This document shows positions 1-6,437 of a stretch of DNA of 6,808 nucleotides, piece by piece; position 1 is the first letter of the stretch, and each line of letters opens with the position of its first letter. Below the pieces are notes generated by a model. The model ran no database searches, had not been told where the DNA came from, and saw only the letters and a program-made list of their open reading frames with translations. Source of the stretch: Gemmatimonadota bacterium (lineage in GTDB: Bacteria > Gemmatimonadota > Gemmatimonadetes > Longimicrobiales > RSA9); contig VEPF01000197.1 in NCBI GenBank assembly GCA_012027055.1, forward strand, positions 1-6,808. Direction: 5' to 3'. The translations under genes were made by a program, and so were the position numbers.

Positions 1-1
1 G

Positions 2-169
2 CCGGATTTCAACCGTGCTCTGGAGTATGGCCAGCGGGTGGCGCTGCGACGGGGCGGTTCGGTGCTGGTTACCGGATCGTTCCATACCGTGGGCGACGCG
101 CTGATCGCGTTGCGCCGCTGCCCGGCGGGAAGCGACGTGACCTTGCCCTCTCCCGATTTCGTGGTCTAG
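2..169 (+). CDS. folC: C-terminal end of a folylpolyglutamate/dihydrofolate synthase (FolC), 5' truncated by the window
   Basis: Only the last 55 codons are present, read in frame 2 and ending at a TAG at 167-169. The tail contains GSVLVTGSFHTVGDAL, which closely resembles the C-terminal strand of FolC: from memory, E. coli FolC ends with VLVCGSFHTVAHVM. FolC belongs to the Mur ligase superfamily and adds glutamate to folates, often also making dihydrofolate from dihydropteroate; it is cytoplasmic. The upstream residues (FNRALEYGQRVALRRGG) fit the preceding helix in which nucleoside-binding C-terminal domains lead into this strand. The ATP-binding loop and central domain lie outside the window, so whether the enzyme is monofunctional or bifunctional cannot be seen. 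hisS starts 8 nt downstream, which suggests one transcript. Another Mur-ligase relative is possible but less likely given the SFHTVGDA match. Confidence 0.75.
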   Translation, partial: PDFNRALEYGQRVALRRGGSVLVTGSFHTVGDALIALRRCPAGSDVTLPSPDFVV

Positions 170-177
170 ATTCGCGC

Positions 178-1464
178 ATGTTACACAAGGCTCTACCAGG
201 CTTTCGCGATTTCTACCCGCCGGAGTTCGCGGTTCGCTCCCACATCACTGGTGTCTGGCGCGAGATCGCGCACCGCTTCGGCTTCGAGGAGTACGATGGT
301 CCGCCGCTCGAGGCACTCGAGCTGTACGTCGAGAAGAGCGGTGAAGAGATCGTCGGCCAGCTCTACAATTTTGTCGACAAGGGCGAACGGGCGGTGGCGC
401 TCCGGCCCGAAATGACCCCCACCCTGGCGCGCAGGGTGGCCGCGCGCGCGGCGGGTCTGCGCAAGCCCATCCGCTGGTTCTCGGTGCCGCAGCTGTTCCG
501 CTACGAGCGGACCCAGCGCGGGCGATTGCGCGAACATTTCCAGTGGAACGTCGACATCCTCGGAGAGGAAGCCGTTGCCGCGGATGCGGAAGTGCTGGCC
601 GTGGCGCTGGCGGCGCTGCAGGCGCTCGGCCTCACCGGCGACGATGTGGTCGCGCGCTACAACGATCGCCGGCTGCTGGAGCGCCTGGGGCTGGGAGCGG
701 GAGGCGGTGCCGATCGCCTGCTGGCCACCTACCTGGCCATCGACAAGCTCACTCGGGAACCGCGGGAGGTGATCCGGGACCGCCTGGTGAGTGTCGCGGG
801 CATCGGCGCCACCGTTGCGGATGCCGTGCTGGCGATCTTCCAGTACCGGGATCTGGCGGAGCTGCGGCTGGCCTTCGGCAAGTCGGAGAGCGTGCTGCGG
901 GAGCTGGATCGGCTGGAAGCATACGGGGCGCAGCTGGCCCGGCTCGGGTTCGGTGCTTACACCGCGTTCGATCCTACGATCGTGCGCGGGCTTGCGTACT
1001 ACACCGGCACGGTGTTCGAGATCTTCGACCGGCGCGGCGAGTTGCGGGCGATCTGCGGCGGCGGCCGCTACGACAACCTGCTGCGCAACATCGGCGCCGT
1101 CAGCCTGCCGGCGGTAGGTTTCGGGATGGGCGACGTGGTGCTGGGCGAATTGCTGGCGGAACGCGGCCTGCTGCCCGCGCACCGGCCGCGCGCGGACTAC
1201 TACCTGATTGCGGTCACGGAAGCCGAGCGACCGGTGCTGCTGCAGGTCGCAGGCGCACTGCGTGCGCGGGGCGCGGCCGTGCTGTATGGCCTCAAGCACG
1301 CAAACGTCGGCAAGCAGTTCAAGGATGCGGACGCGCGGGGCGCTCGCGAAGTACTGGTATTCGGTCCCGAGGAGCTCGCTGCGGGCCAGGTGGTGCACCG
1401 GGTCATGGGCACCGGGGAAGAGCGCCGGACGCCCCTTTCGGAGTGGCTCGGCGGTGGCGCGTAG
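178..1464 (+). CDS. hisS: Histidyl-tRNA synthetase (class IIa), cyanobacterial/organellar-like type
   Basis: This cytoplasmic enzyme charges tRNA-His with histidine using ATP. It has 428 residues, normal for HisRS. The N-terminus PGFRDFYP (7-14) is the motif 1 region start. RPEMTPTLAR (76-85) belongs to the catalytic core. Motif 2 is RYERTQRGRLREHFQ (108-122). The histidine-specific segment RGLAYYTGTVFE is at 270-281 and its Arg270 matches the catalytic arginine of the family. GGGRYDNL follows at 294-301. Residues from about 338 onward form the HGTP anticodon-binding domain. Motif 3 reads GFGMGDVVL (314-322) rather than the GFxxGLER of E. coli, and motif 2 has Thr112 where E. coli has Pro; both, together with LAYY instead of LDYY, match what I recall of cyanobacterial and plant-organelle HisRS. 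HisZ, the non-charging paralogue, is unlikely because the histidine motifs and anticodon domain are retained. The ATG is chosen because the family starts just before the GxRDF motif; no Shine-Dalgarno sequence precedes it, so translation may be coupled to folC. Confidence 0.95.
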   Translation: MLHKALPGFRDFYPPEFAVRSHITGVWREIAHRFGFEEYDGPPLEALELYVEKSGEEIVGQLYNFVDKGERAVALRPEMTPTLARRVAARAAGLRKPIRWFSVPQLFRYERTQRGRLREHFQWNVDILGEEAVAADAEVLAVALAALQALGLTGDDVVARYNDRRLLERLGLGAGGGADRLLATYLAIDKLTREPREVIRDRLVSVAGIGATVADAVLAIFQYRDLAELRLAFGKSESVLRELDRLEAYGAQLARLGFGAYTAFDPTIVRGLAYYTGTVFEIFDRRGELRAICGGGRYDNLLRNIGAVSLPAVGFGMGDVVLGELLAERGLLPAHRPRADYYLIAVTEAERPVLLQVAGALRARGAAVLYGLKHANVGKQFKDADARGAREVLVFGPEELAAGQVVHRVMGTGEERRTPLSEWLGGGA

Positions 1465-1512
1465 TGGCCGCGGCGAAGGCGCACTCAGTGGGCAAACGAG
1501 TGGAGTGGCAGT

Positions 1513-1519
1513 GGTGATC
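1513..1519 (+). promoter_or_regulatory. Ribosome binding site of proS, extended anti-SD match
   Basis: GGTGATC lies one base before the proS ATG. It is complementary to the GATCACC part of the usual 16S rRNA 3' end, that is, the 3' half of the extended Shine-Dalgarno sequence; the GGAGG core itself is degenerate here (a GGAG lies further up at 1502-1505). The TGA at 1515-1517 is an in-frame stop for proS, which excludes any upstream start and fixes the ATG at 1521. Confidence 0.5.
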
Positions 1520-1520
1520 A

Positions 1521-3023
1521 ATGGCTGACGAAAAGGGACTGACCAGCCGCGCGGCGGACTTTTCCGCGTGGTACAACGAAGTCGTGCAGCGGGCGGAGCT
1601 CGCGGACTACTCTCCGGTCCGCGGGAGCATGATCATCCGGCCGTACGGCTACGGCATCTGGGAACTGATGCAGCGGGTACTGGACGACATGTTCAAGGCG
1701 ACCGGCCATCAGAACGCCTATTTCCCGCTCTTCATCCCGCTGAGTTTCATTGCCCGCGAAGCCGAGCATGTCGAGGGGTTCGCCAAGGAGATGGCGCTGG
1801 TCACGCATACCCGCCTGATCCACGGACCGGACGGGGCGTTGATCCCCGATCCCGACTCCAAGCTCGAAGAGCCGCTGATCGTGCGTCCCACGTCGGAGAC
1901 GATCATCTACGACGCGTTCGCGAAGTGGGTGCAGAGCTACCGCGACCTGCCGCTGCTCATCAACCAGTGGGCCAACGTGGTGCGCTGGGAAATGCGCACG
2001 AGGCTGTTCCTGCGTACCGCCGAGTTCCTCTGGCAGGAGGGCCATACGGCGCACGCCAGCGAGTCTGACGCGGAGCAGGAAGCGACCCGCATCCTGGGCA
2101 TCTACCGGCAGTTCCAGGACGAATGGCTGGCGCTCGGCGTCATCACCGGCGTGAAATCACCGGCGGAAAAGTTCCCGGGTGCGGACCGCACCTATGCCCT
2201 AGAAGCGCTGATGCAGGACAATCGCGCCCTGCAGTGTGGCACGTCGCACATGCTGGGGCAGAATTTCGCGCGGCAATTCGAGCTCAAGTTCCAGGCAGAA
2301 AGCGGCCAGGAGGAGTATGCCTGGAATACCTCCTGGGGCGTCAGCACGCGCATGATCGGCGGCCTGGTCATGGGCCACGGAGACGACACCGGCCTGGTGC
2401 TGCCGCCGCGTGTCGCCCCGACCCAGGTGGTGGTCGTGCCCATCTACCGCAATGACGCCGAGCAGGGGCTGGTGCTGGAAAAGGCCGCCGCCGTGGCAGC
2501 CGCGCTTCGCCAGCAGGGTGTGCGCGTGCACGTCGATGCCCGGGACACGCTGAAGCCGGGGCCGAAGTACTACGAGTGGGAGCGCAAGGGGGTACCGCTG
2601 CGCATCGAGATCGGTCCCCGCGATGTCGCGGCTGGCAAATTGATGCTGGTGTTGCGCCTGGAACTGCCTGGACTGGCGCGCAAGGAAGCACTACCCGAGG
2701 CCGAGGCGATCGATGGCCTGCCCGGGCGGCTGGAGCAGTACCAGCGCGCGCTGCTGGCGGCAGCCGTGCGCCGGCGGGAGGCCAACTCGTACCGGGGGGT
2801 GCGTAGCTATCAGGATGCGCGCGCCATCATCGAAGGCACCGGCGGGTTCGTGTACGCCGGCTGGTGCGGCAGTGGCGATTGCGAGGCGAAGGTGAAGGAA
2901 GAGACCAAGGCCACGATCCGCGTTCTGCCCGGTGAGGAATTCCGTACTCCCGACGCCCCGACCAACTGCATGGTGTGTGGTGCCCCGGCACAGTCCGAGG
3001 CGGTCTGGGCGCGAGCGTACTGA
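1521..3023 (+). CDS. proS: Prolyl-tRNA synthetase, short archaeal/eukaryotic-like type with zinc-binding-like C-terminal domain
   Basis: This cytoplasmic class IIa synthetase attaches proline to tRNA-Pro. At 500 residues it is the short type that lacks the large editing insertion found in the roughly 570-residue E. coli form. Visible signatures are MIIRPYGYGIWE (37-48, motif 1 region), RPTSE (122-126), motif 2 from RWEMRTRLFLR to FLWQEGHT (155-176), the CGTSHMLGQNFA segment (239-250) and motif 3 GGLVMGHGDDTGLVLPPRVAP-like sequence around 280-300. The HGTP anticodon-binding domain runs from about 301 to 410. The C-terminal domain has two cysteine pairs, WCGSGDC (Cys449, Cys454) and CMVC (Cys483, Cys486), as in zinc-binding archaeal-type ProRS, and the chain ends in Tyr500, another hallmark of this type. 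Because the separate editing insertion is absent, mischarged Ala-tRNA-Pro would have to be cleared in trans (ProX/YbaK family); no such gene is in the window. It lies 56 nt after hisS, and its stop codon overlaps the lysA ribosome binding site. Confidence 0.96.
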   Translation: MADEKGLTSRAADFSAWYNEVVQRAELADYSPVRGSMIIRPYGYGIWELMQRVLDDMFKATGHQNAYFPLFIPLSFIAREAEHVEGFAKEMALVTHTRLIHGPDGALIPDPDSKLEEPLIVRPTSETIIYDAFAKWVQSYRDLPLLINQWANVVRWEMRTRLFLRTAEFLWQEGHTAHASESDAEQEATRILGIYRQFQDEWLALGVITGVKSPAEKFPGADRTYALEALMQDNRALQCGTSHMLGQNFARQFELKFQAESGQEEYAWNTSWGVSTRMIGGLVMGHGDDTGLVLPPRVAPTQVVVVPIYRNDAEQGLVLEKAAAVAAALRQQGVRVHVDARDTLKPGPKYYEWERKGVPLRIEIGPRDVAAGKLMLVLRLELPGLARKEALPEAEAIDGLPGRLEQYQRALLAAAVRRREANSYRGVRSYQDARAIIEGTGGFVYAGWCGSGDCEAKVKEETKATIRVLPGEEFRTPDAPTNCMVCGAPAQSEAVWARAY

Positions 3024-3025
3024 GG
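3022..3025 (+). promoter_or_regulatory. Ribosome binding site of lysA, overlapping the proS stop codon
   Basis: GAGG at 3022-3025 uses the last two bases of the proS TGA (3021-3023) and sits 6 nt before a GTG at 3032. This spacing supports GTG 3032 as the lysA start and suggests that a ribosome finishing proS can re-initiate directly on lysA. Confidence 0.55.
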
Positions 3026-3031
3026 CGCGGT

Positions 3032-4285
3032 GTGGAGCCGTTCGGCTATCGCGATGAGCGGCTGCACTGCGAGGCCGTAGCCGCGTCGAAGCTGGTCGCG
3101 GCATACGGGACGCCGCTCTACGTCTACAGCGCGGGCGCCATCCGCGGCCGGTTGAGCGAACTCGCAGGCGCATTCGCAACGCTCGACCCGTTGCTCGCGT
3201 ACTCCGTCAAGTCCAACGGCAACCTGGCGGTGCTGCGCCTGGTGGCGGCGGCAGGGGCCGGTGCCGACATCGTGAGCGGCGGGGAGTTGTATCGCGCCCG
3301 GCTGGCGGGCATTCCCGGTGAGCGCATCGTCTTCAGCGGGGTGGGCAAGACCGTCAGCGAGCTCGCTATGGCCCTGCGTGAAGGGATCTACGCGTTCAAC
3401 GTGGAGAGTGCCGGCGAGCTGGAGGCACTGAACGAGCTCGCCATCGCCCTGGGAGTGCGGGCGCGGATGGCACTGCGCGTCAACCCCGACGTGCTCTCTC
3501 CGACTCCGCACCACTACACCGCGACCGGTCACAGCACCACCAAGTTCGGCATCCCCTTCGAGGAAGCGCGCGCACTCTACCGGCACGCCGGGGGACTGCC
3601 GGGCATCGATGTGCGGGGGATCGACGTGCACATCGGCAGCCAGATCCTGGATGTGGCGCCCTTTCAGCGGGCCGTGCAGCGGGTGGTGGAGCTCGTCGCC
3701 GACCTGCGGGCGGACGGCCATCGGCTGGAGTTCCTGGATGTGGGCGGCGGCTTCGGCGTCAGCTACACGGGGGAACCCGGGCTCGTCCCGCGCGATTTCG
3801 CCGATGCTCTGGTGCCACTGGTCCGCCCTACCGGTTTGCGCATCGTGCTCGAGCCGGGCCGCTACGTGAGTGGTCCGGCAGGGTTGCTGCTCGCGCGCGT
3901 GTTGTACGTGAAGCGCATGGCGGGCAAGACGTACGTGATCACGGATGCGGGCATGAACGACCTGCTGCGGCCGAGTCACTACGCGAGCTATCACCGCATC
4001 CTCCCGGAGCACCACGACCCCGGGCGACCGGAGGTCGTCGTGGACGTGGTCGGGCCCATCTGCGAGAGCGGGGACTTCCTGGCCCTGGACCGGCGGATGC
4101 CGCATCCGGAGCCGGGCGAACTGCTGGCCGTGGATACCGCGGGCGCCTACGGCTTCTCGATGGCCTCGACCTACAACGCCCGCCCGCGGGCGGCAGAAGT
4201 GCTGGTAGATGGAGCGCAGCATCACCTGGTACGGCGGCGGGAGACTTACGCCGACCTGGTGCTGCCCGAGGTCGAGCTGGCATAG
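3032..4285 (+). CDS. lysA: Diaminopimelate decarboxylase
   Basis: This is a PLP-dependent fold-III decarboxylase that converts meso-2,6-diaminopimelate to L-lysine and CO2, the final step of bacterial lysine synthesis, in the cytoplasm. From the GTG start it has 417 residues, the usual length. The N-terminal TIM barrel carries YSVKSN with the PLP lysine Lys60, the HIGSQ motif (200-204), the glycine-rich phosphate loop VGGGFG (237-242) and EPGR (274-277). The C-terminal beta domain has CESGD (344-348) with the active-site Cys344 and GAYGFSMASTYN (371-382), which contributes across the dimer interface. All key residues are intact. A longer reading from ATG 2975 would add 19 residues that overlap the end of proS and do not resemble the family; the family N-terminus (short F-x-Y, then GTPLYVYS) and the GAGG site support GTG 3032. 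Ornithine or arginine decarboxylase relatives are less likely because the CESGD and AGAYG-SMAS motifs are characteristic of LysA. The neighbouring genes are not lysine genes, so it appears to be carried in a housekeeping operon. Confidence 0.95.
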   Translation: MEPFGYRDERLHCEAVAASKLVAAYGTPLYVYSAGAIRGRLSELAGAFATLDPLLAYSVKSNGNLAVLRLVAAAGAGADIVSGGELYRARLAGIPGERIVFSGVGKTVSELAMALREGIYAFNVESAGELEALNELAIALGVRARMALRVNPDVLSPTPHHYTATGHSTTKFGIPFEEARALYRHAGGLPGIDVRGIDVHIGSQILDVAPFQRAVQRVVELVADLRADGHRLEFLDVGGGFGVSYTGEPGLVPRDFADALVPLVRPTGLRIVLEPGRYVSGPAGLLLARVLYVKRMAGKTYVITDAGMNDLLRPSHYASYHRILPEHHDPGRPEVVVDVVGPICESGDFLALDRRMPHPEPGELLAVDTAGAYGFSMASTYNARPRAAEVLVDGAQHHLVRRRETYADLVLPEVELA

Positions 4286-4330
4286 CCCGCGCCCCGGAAA
4301 CGATCTTTTTCGCAGCATGCCGCGGAGCCC

Positions 4331-5872
4331 ATGGACGATCGCATCCTGATTCTGGACTATGGCTCGCAGTTCACCCAGCTGATCGCACGCCGGATCCGCG
4401 AACTCAGGGTGTACTGCGAGATCCACCCCCCCACCACCAGCGCCGACTGGGTGCGGGCCTGGCGGCCGCGGGGCATCGTGCTCTCCGGCGGACCCGCGTC
4501 CGTATATGGCGCAGATGTGCCGACGCTGCCGGTGGACCTCCTCGAGCTCGGCGTCCCCGTCCTCGGGGGCTGCTACGGCATGCAGTTGATCGCGCAGCAT
4601 CGCGGTGGGCGCGTCGAGCCCGGACGCCGGGAATACGGCCGGGCCGAGATCGAGTTGCACCGCGCAAGCGAGCTGTTCTTCGGCTTCGAGACCGGCGAGC
4701 GCATCGCGGTGTGGGCCAGCCACGGCGATCACGTCAACACCCCGCCGCGCGACTTCGAACTGCTGGCATCGACCGCGGATCTGCCGGTGGCGGCCTTCGG
4801 CGCCCCCACCGCCGGGCTCTACGGCGTGCAGTTCCACCCGGAAGTGGCGCATACGCCCCGCGGCACCGAGATCTGGGCGAATTTCGTGCTGCGGATCTGT
4901 GGCTGTGAGCCGACCTGGACACCGGGGTCTTTCATCGAGGAATCGGTCGCGCGCATCCGGGCCGAAACCGGCACCGAGCAAGTGATCTGCGGGCTGTCCG
5001 GCGGGGTGGACTCATCCGTGGCGGCAGCCCTGGTCCACCGGGCAGTGCAAGACCGGCTCACCTGCATCTTCGTGGACACCGGCCTGCTGCGCAAAGGCGA
5101 GCGTGACAGTGTCGAGCGGGCGTTCCGGCGCGAGCTCGGGTCCCGCCTGGTGGTGGTGGACGCGAGCGCCCAGTTCCTCGAGCGCCTCGCGGGGGTGGCC
5201 GAGCCGGAGGAGAAGCGGCGGCGCATCGGGGAGACATTCATCCGGGTGTTCGAGCAGAGCGTCCAGGGAGCGGGCCGCTCAGCCGGCTTCCTGGTGCAGG
5301 GCACGCTCTACCCGGACGTGATCGAATCGCAGTCGGTGCGCGGGCCCTCCGCGGTGATCAAGACGCACCACAACGTCGGTGGCCTGCCGCGCGACATGAA
5401 GTTCCGGCTGGTAGAGCCACTGCGGGAGCTCTTCAAGGATGAAGTCAGGCATGTCGGCCGGGAACTCGGGCTCTCCGAGGAACTCGTGGGGCGCCACCCC
5501 TTCCCGGGACCGGGCCTGGCAATCCGGGTGCTCGGGGAAATCACTACGGAGCGACTCGACCTGCTGCGCGATGCGGACGCGATCTACCTGGAAGAGATCC
5601 GAGCGGCCGGGCTCTACGATGACATCTGGCAAGCCTTCGCGGTCCTGTTGCCGGTGCGCAGCGTCGGGGTGATGGGCGATGCCCGTACGTACGAAAACGT
5701 GGTCGCCCTGCGCGCCGTCACCAGCCGGGACGGCATGACCGCCGATTGGTTCCCGTTCCCGCACGAAGTGCTGGGTCGGATCTCGAACCGGATCATCAAC
5801 GAGGTGGCCGGCGTGAATCGCGTGGTCTACGACGTCAGCTCCAAGCCGCCCGCCACCATCGAGTGGGAGTAG
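4331..5872 (+). CDS. guaA: GMP synthetase (glutamine-hydrolysing)
   Basis: This cytoplasmic enzyme aminates XMP to GMP with ATP and ammonia from glutamine, the last step of guanine nucleotide synthesis. The 513-residue single chain carries both halves. The class I glutamine amidotransferase domain spans about 1-195: DYGSQFTQLIARR near the start, nucleophile Cys81 in GGCYGMQ, and His169 and Glu171 in GVQFHPEV complete the triad. The ATP pyrophosphatase domain begins near 200 with the P-loop LSGGVDSSV (222-230). QGTLYPDVIES (323-333), KTHHNVGGLP (344-353) and PFPGPGLAIRVLGE (390-403) follow. The C-terminal dimerisation domain ends with VVYDVSSKPPATIEWE. The residue before the nucleophile is Gly80 where Ile or Val is usual. 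The start is fixed by the conserved ILDYGSQ segment, with no upstream in-frame start in the 45-nt gap; a GGAG lies at 4324-4327, only 3 nt before the ATG, which is unusually close. The gene is 45 nt after lysA and converges with the lipoprotein pair. Confidence 0.97.
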   Translation: MDDRILILDYGSQFTQLIARRIRELRVYCEIHPPTTSADWVRAWRPRGIVLSGGPASVYGADVPTLPVDLLELGVPVLGGCYGMQLIAQHRGGRVEPGRREYGRAEIELHRASELFFGFETGERIAVWASHGDHVNTPPRDFELLASTADLPVAAFGAPTAGLYGVQFHPEVAHTPRGTEIWANFVLRICGCEPTWTPGSFIEESVARIRAETGTEQVICGLSGGVDSSVAAALVHRAVQDRLTCIFVDTGLLRKGERDSVERAFRRELGSRLVVVDASAQFLERLAGVAEPEEKRRRIGETFIRVFEQSVQGAGRSAGFLVQGTLYPDVIESQSVRGPSAVIKTHHNVGGLPRDMKFRLVEPLRELFKDEVRHVGRELGLSEELVGRHPFPGPGLAIRVLGEITTERLDLLRDADAIYLEEIRAAGLYDDIWQAFAVLLPVRSVGVMGDARTYENVVALRAVTSRDGMTADWFPFPHEVLGRISNRIINEVAGVNRVVYDVSSKPPATIEWE

Positions 5873-5876
5873 CGAG

Positions 5877-5936
5877 CCGGACGTCACCGGACGATGGGGC
5901 AGCGCGCGCGTGCCGGACGAGACGCTCCGACCGGAC
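5877..5936 (+). repeat. Four direct copies of CCGGAC in the convergent intergenic gap
   Basis: CCGGAC occurs at 5877-5882, 5887-5892, 5913-5918 and 5931-5936, all in the same orientation; the first three are followed by G. They lie immediately after the guaA stop in noncoding DNA. Spacing is irregular (10, 26 and 18 nt between starts), and the reverse complement GTCCGG does not appear between them, so they do not form a stem. In DNA this GC-rich a hexamer such as this can recur by chance, so a role as a protein or Rho-related site is only a guess. Confidence 0.25.
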
Positions 5937-5954
5937 CACGCCGCGATCGTCGCA

Positions 5955-5994
5955 CTCGGCCTGCGCCACCCGGGGCCGCTAACGGCAGGCCGGG
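5955..5994. terminator. Possible stem-loop between convergent guaA and lipoprotein genes
   Basis: Arms 5955-5964 and 5985-5994 pair over 10 bp (one T-G wobble, eight consecutive perfect pairs at 5957-5964/5985-5992) around a 20-nt loop. A smaller competing hairpin, GCCG-CTAA-CGGC at 5975-5986, carries the lipoprotein stop codon in its loop. No T-run follows on either strand, so this is not a classical intrinsic terminator. The location between converging genes is what makes termination or 3'-end stabilisation plausible. The right arm lies inside the 3' end of the lipoprotein gene. Confidence 0.3.
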
Positions 5995-6437
5995 ATATCC
6001 GGAGGACACTGGGCCACCACCACCTGAGCGATGGCCGAGTACCGGGCGGCGCCGGCGAGCGGAATGACCAGGGCCCGGATGCTCAGGTTCGTGTTGGTCG
6101 CCAGTTGCGCGGGCACCAGCACCTGAAAGGTGTCCCGGACCACTGCCCGAGCCGGGAAACGGACCAGCGCGGAGTCCAGTCGCTGGCCGCCCTGCACCAC
6201 GCGGACCACGTAGCCCAGCCCCGTCAGAATGGCCGCGGTGCCGCTCGCTTCCGCCTCGATCTCCAGATTCCGGCCCGCAATCACGACCGCGTTGTCCAGC
6301 GGTCGCAGCAGCTCTACCGAGATCACCTCGCCGGTTTCGCCTTCCATCGGGCCCGGCCTGGGCCGATCGGCGAAGCAGCCGCTCAGCAGCACCAGCACAC
6401 CGGCCAGCAGCGAGCCGACCGCACCGGCCCGGCTCAT
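5979..6437 (-). CDS. Small lipoprotein with a predicted beta-rich (Ig-like) domain, function unknown
   Basis: I do not recognise a named family. The 152-residue product starts with a lipoprotein signal peptide: MSRAGAVGSL, a hydrophobic stretch, and a lipobox LLSGC with the modified Cys21. It should therefore be exported, lipidated and anchored in the outer or inner membrane. After a proline-rich linker (RPRPGP, 25-30), residues 38-142 alternate hydrophobic and polar positions in several strands. The segment ISVELLRPLDNAVVIAG is like the opening strands of bacterial Ig-like or fibronectin-type domains (P-x-D-x-A-x-V-x-A-G). Two cysteines near the C-terminus, Cys144 and Cys151 in QCPPDIPACR, could form a disulfide in the periplasm. 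The start is chosen as the ATG at 6437-6435, which overlaps the upstream gene's TGA in an ATGA junction; a longer upstream reading exists but would place the signal peptide internally. The Ig-like fold is inference from strand pattern only. Confidence 0.8.
   Translation of the reverse strand: MSRAGAVGSLLAGVLVLLSGCFADRPRPGPMEGETGEVISVELLRPLDNAVVIAGRNLEIEAEASGTAAILTGLGYVVRVVQGGQRLDSALVRFPARAVVRDTFQVLVPAQLATNTNLSIRALVIPLAGAARYSAIAQVVVAQCPPDIPACR

Noticed and set aside
193..1521. A 442-codon open frame on the minus strand opposite hisS
   Set aside because: It mirrors hisS with a low-information composition and no family motifs; hisS is certain on the plus strand.
4286..4330. T-run (4306-4310) after lysA as an intrinsic terminator or promoter element
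   Set aside because: No stable hairpin precedes the T-run, and no matching -35/-10 pair is visible; the gap is only 45 nt.
4286..4330. A purine riboswitch before guaA
   Set aside because: The gap is too short for a known purine aptamer, and no paired helix framework is present.
2810..4981. A 723-codon open frame on the minus strand, antisense to the end of proS, lysA and the start of guaA
   Set aside because: The plus strand carries three intact, motif-complete enzymes here. The antisense frame is arginine-, histidine- and glutamine-rich with no recognisable domain, as expected from GC-rich third positions suppressing stop codons.
5902..5912. Alternating GC tract (GCGCGCGCGTG) as a Z-DNA or structural element
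   Set aside because: Too short and easily produced by base composition in this GC-rich DNA.
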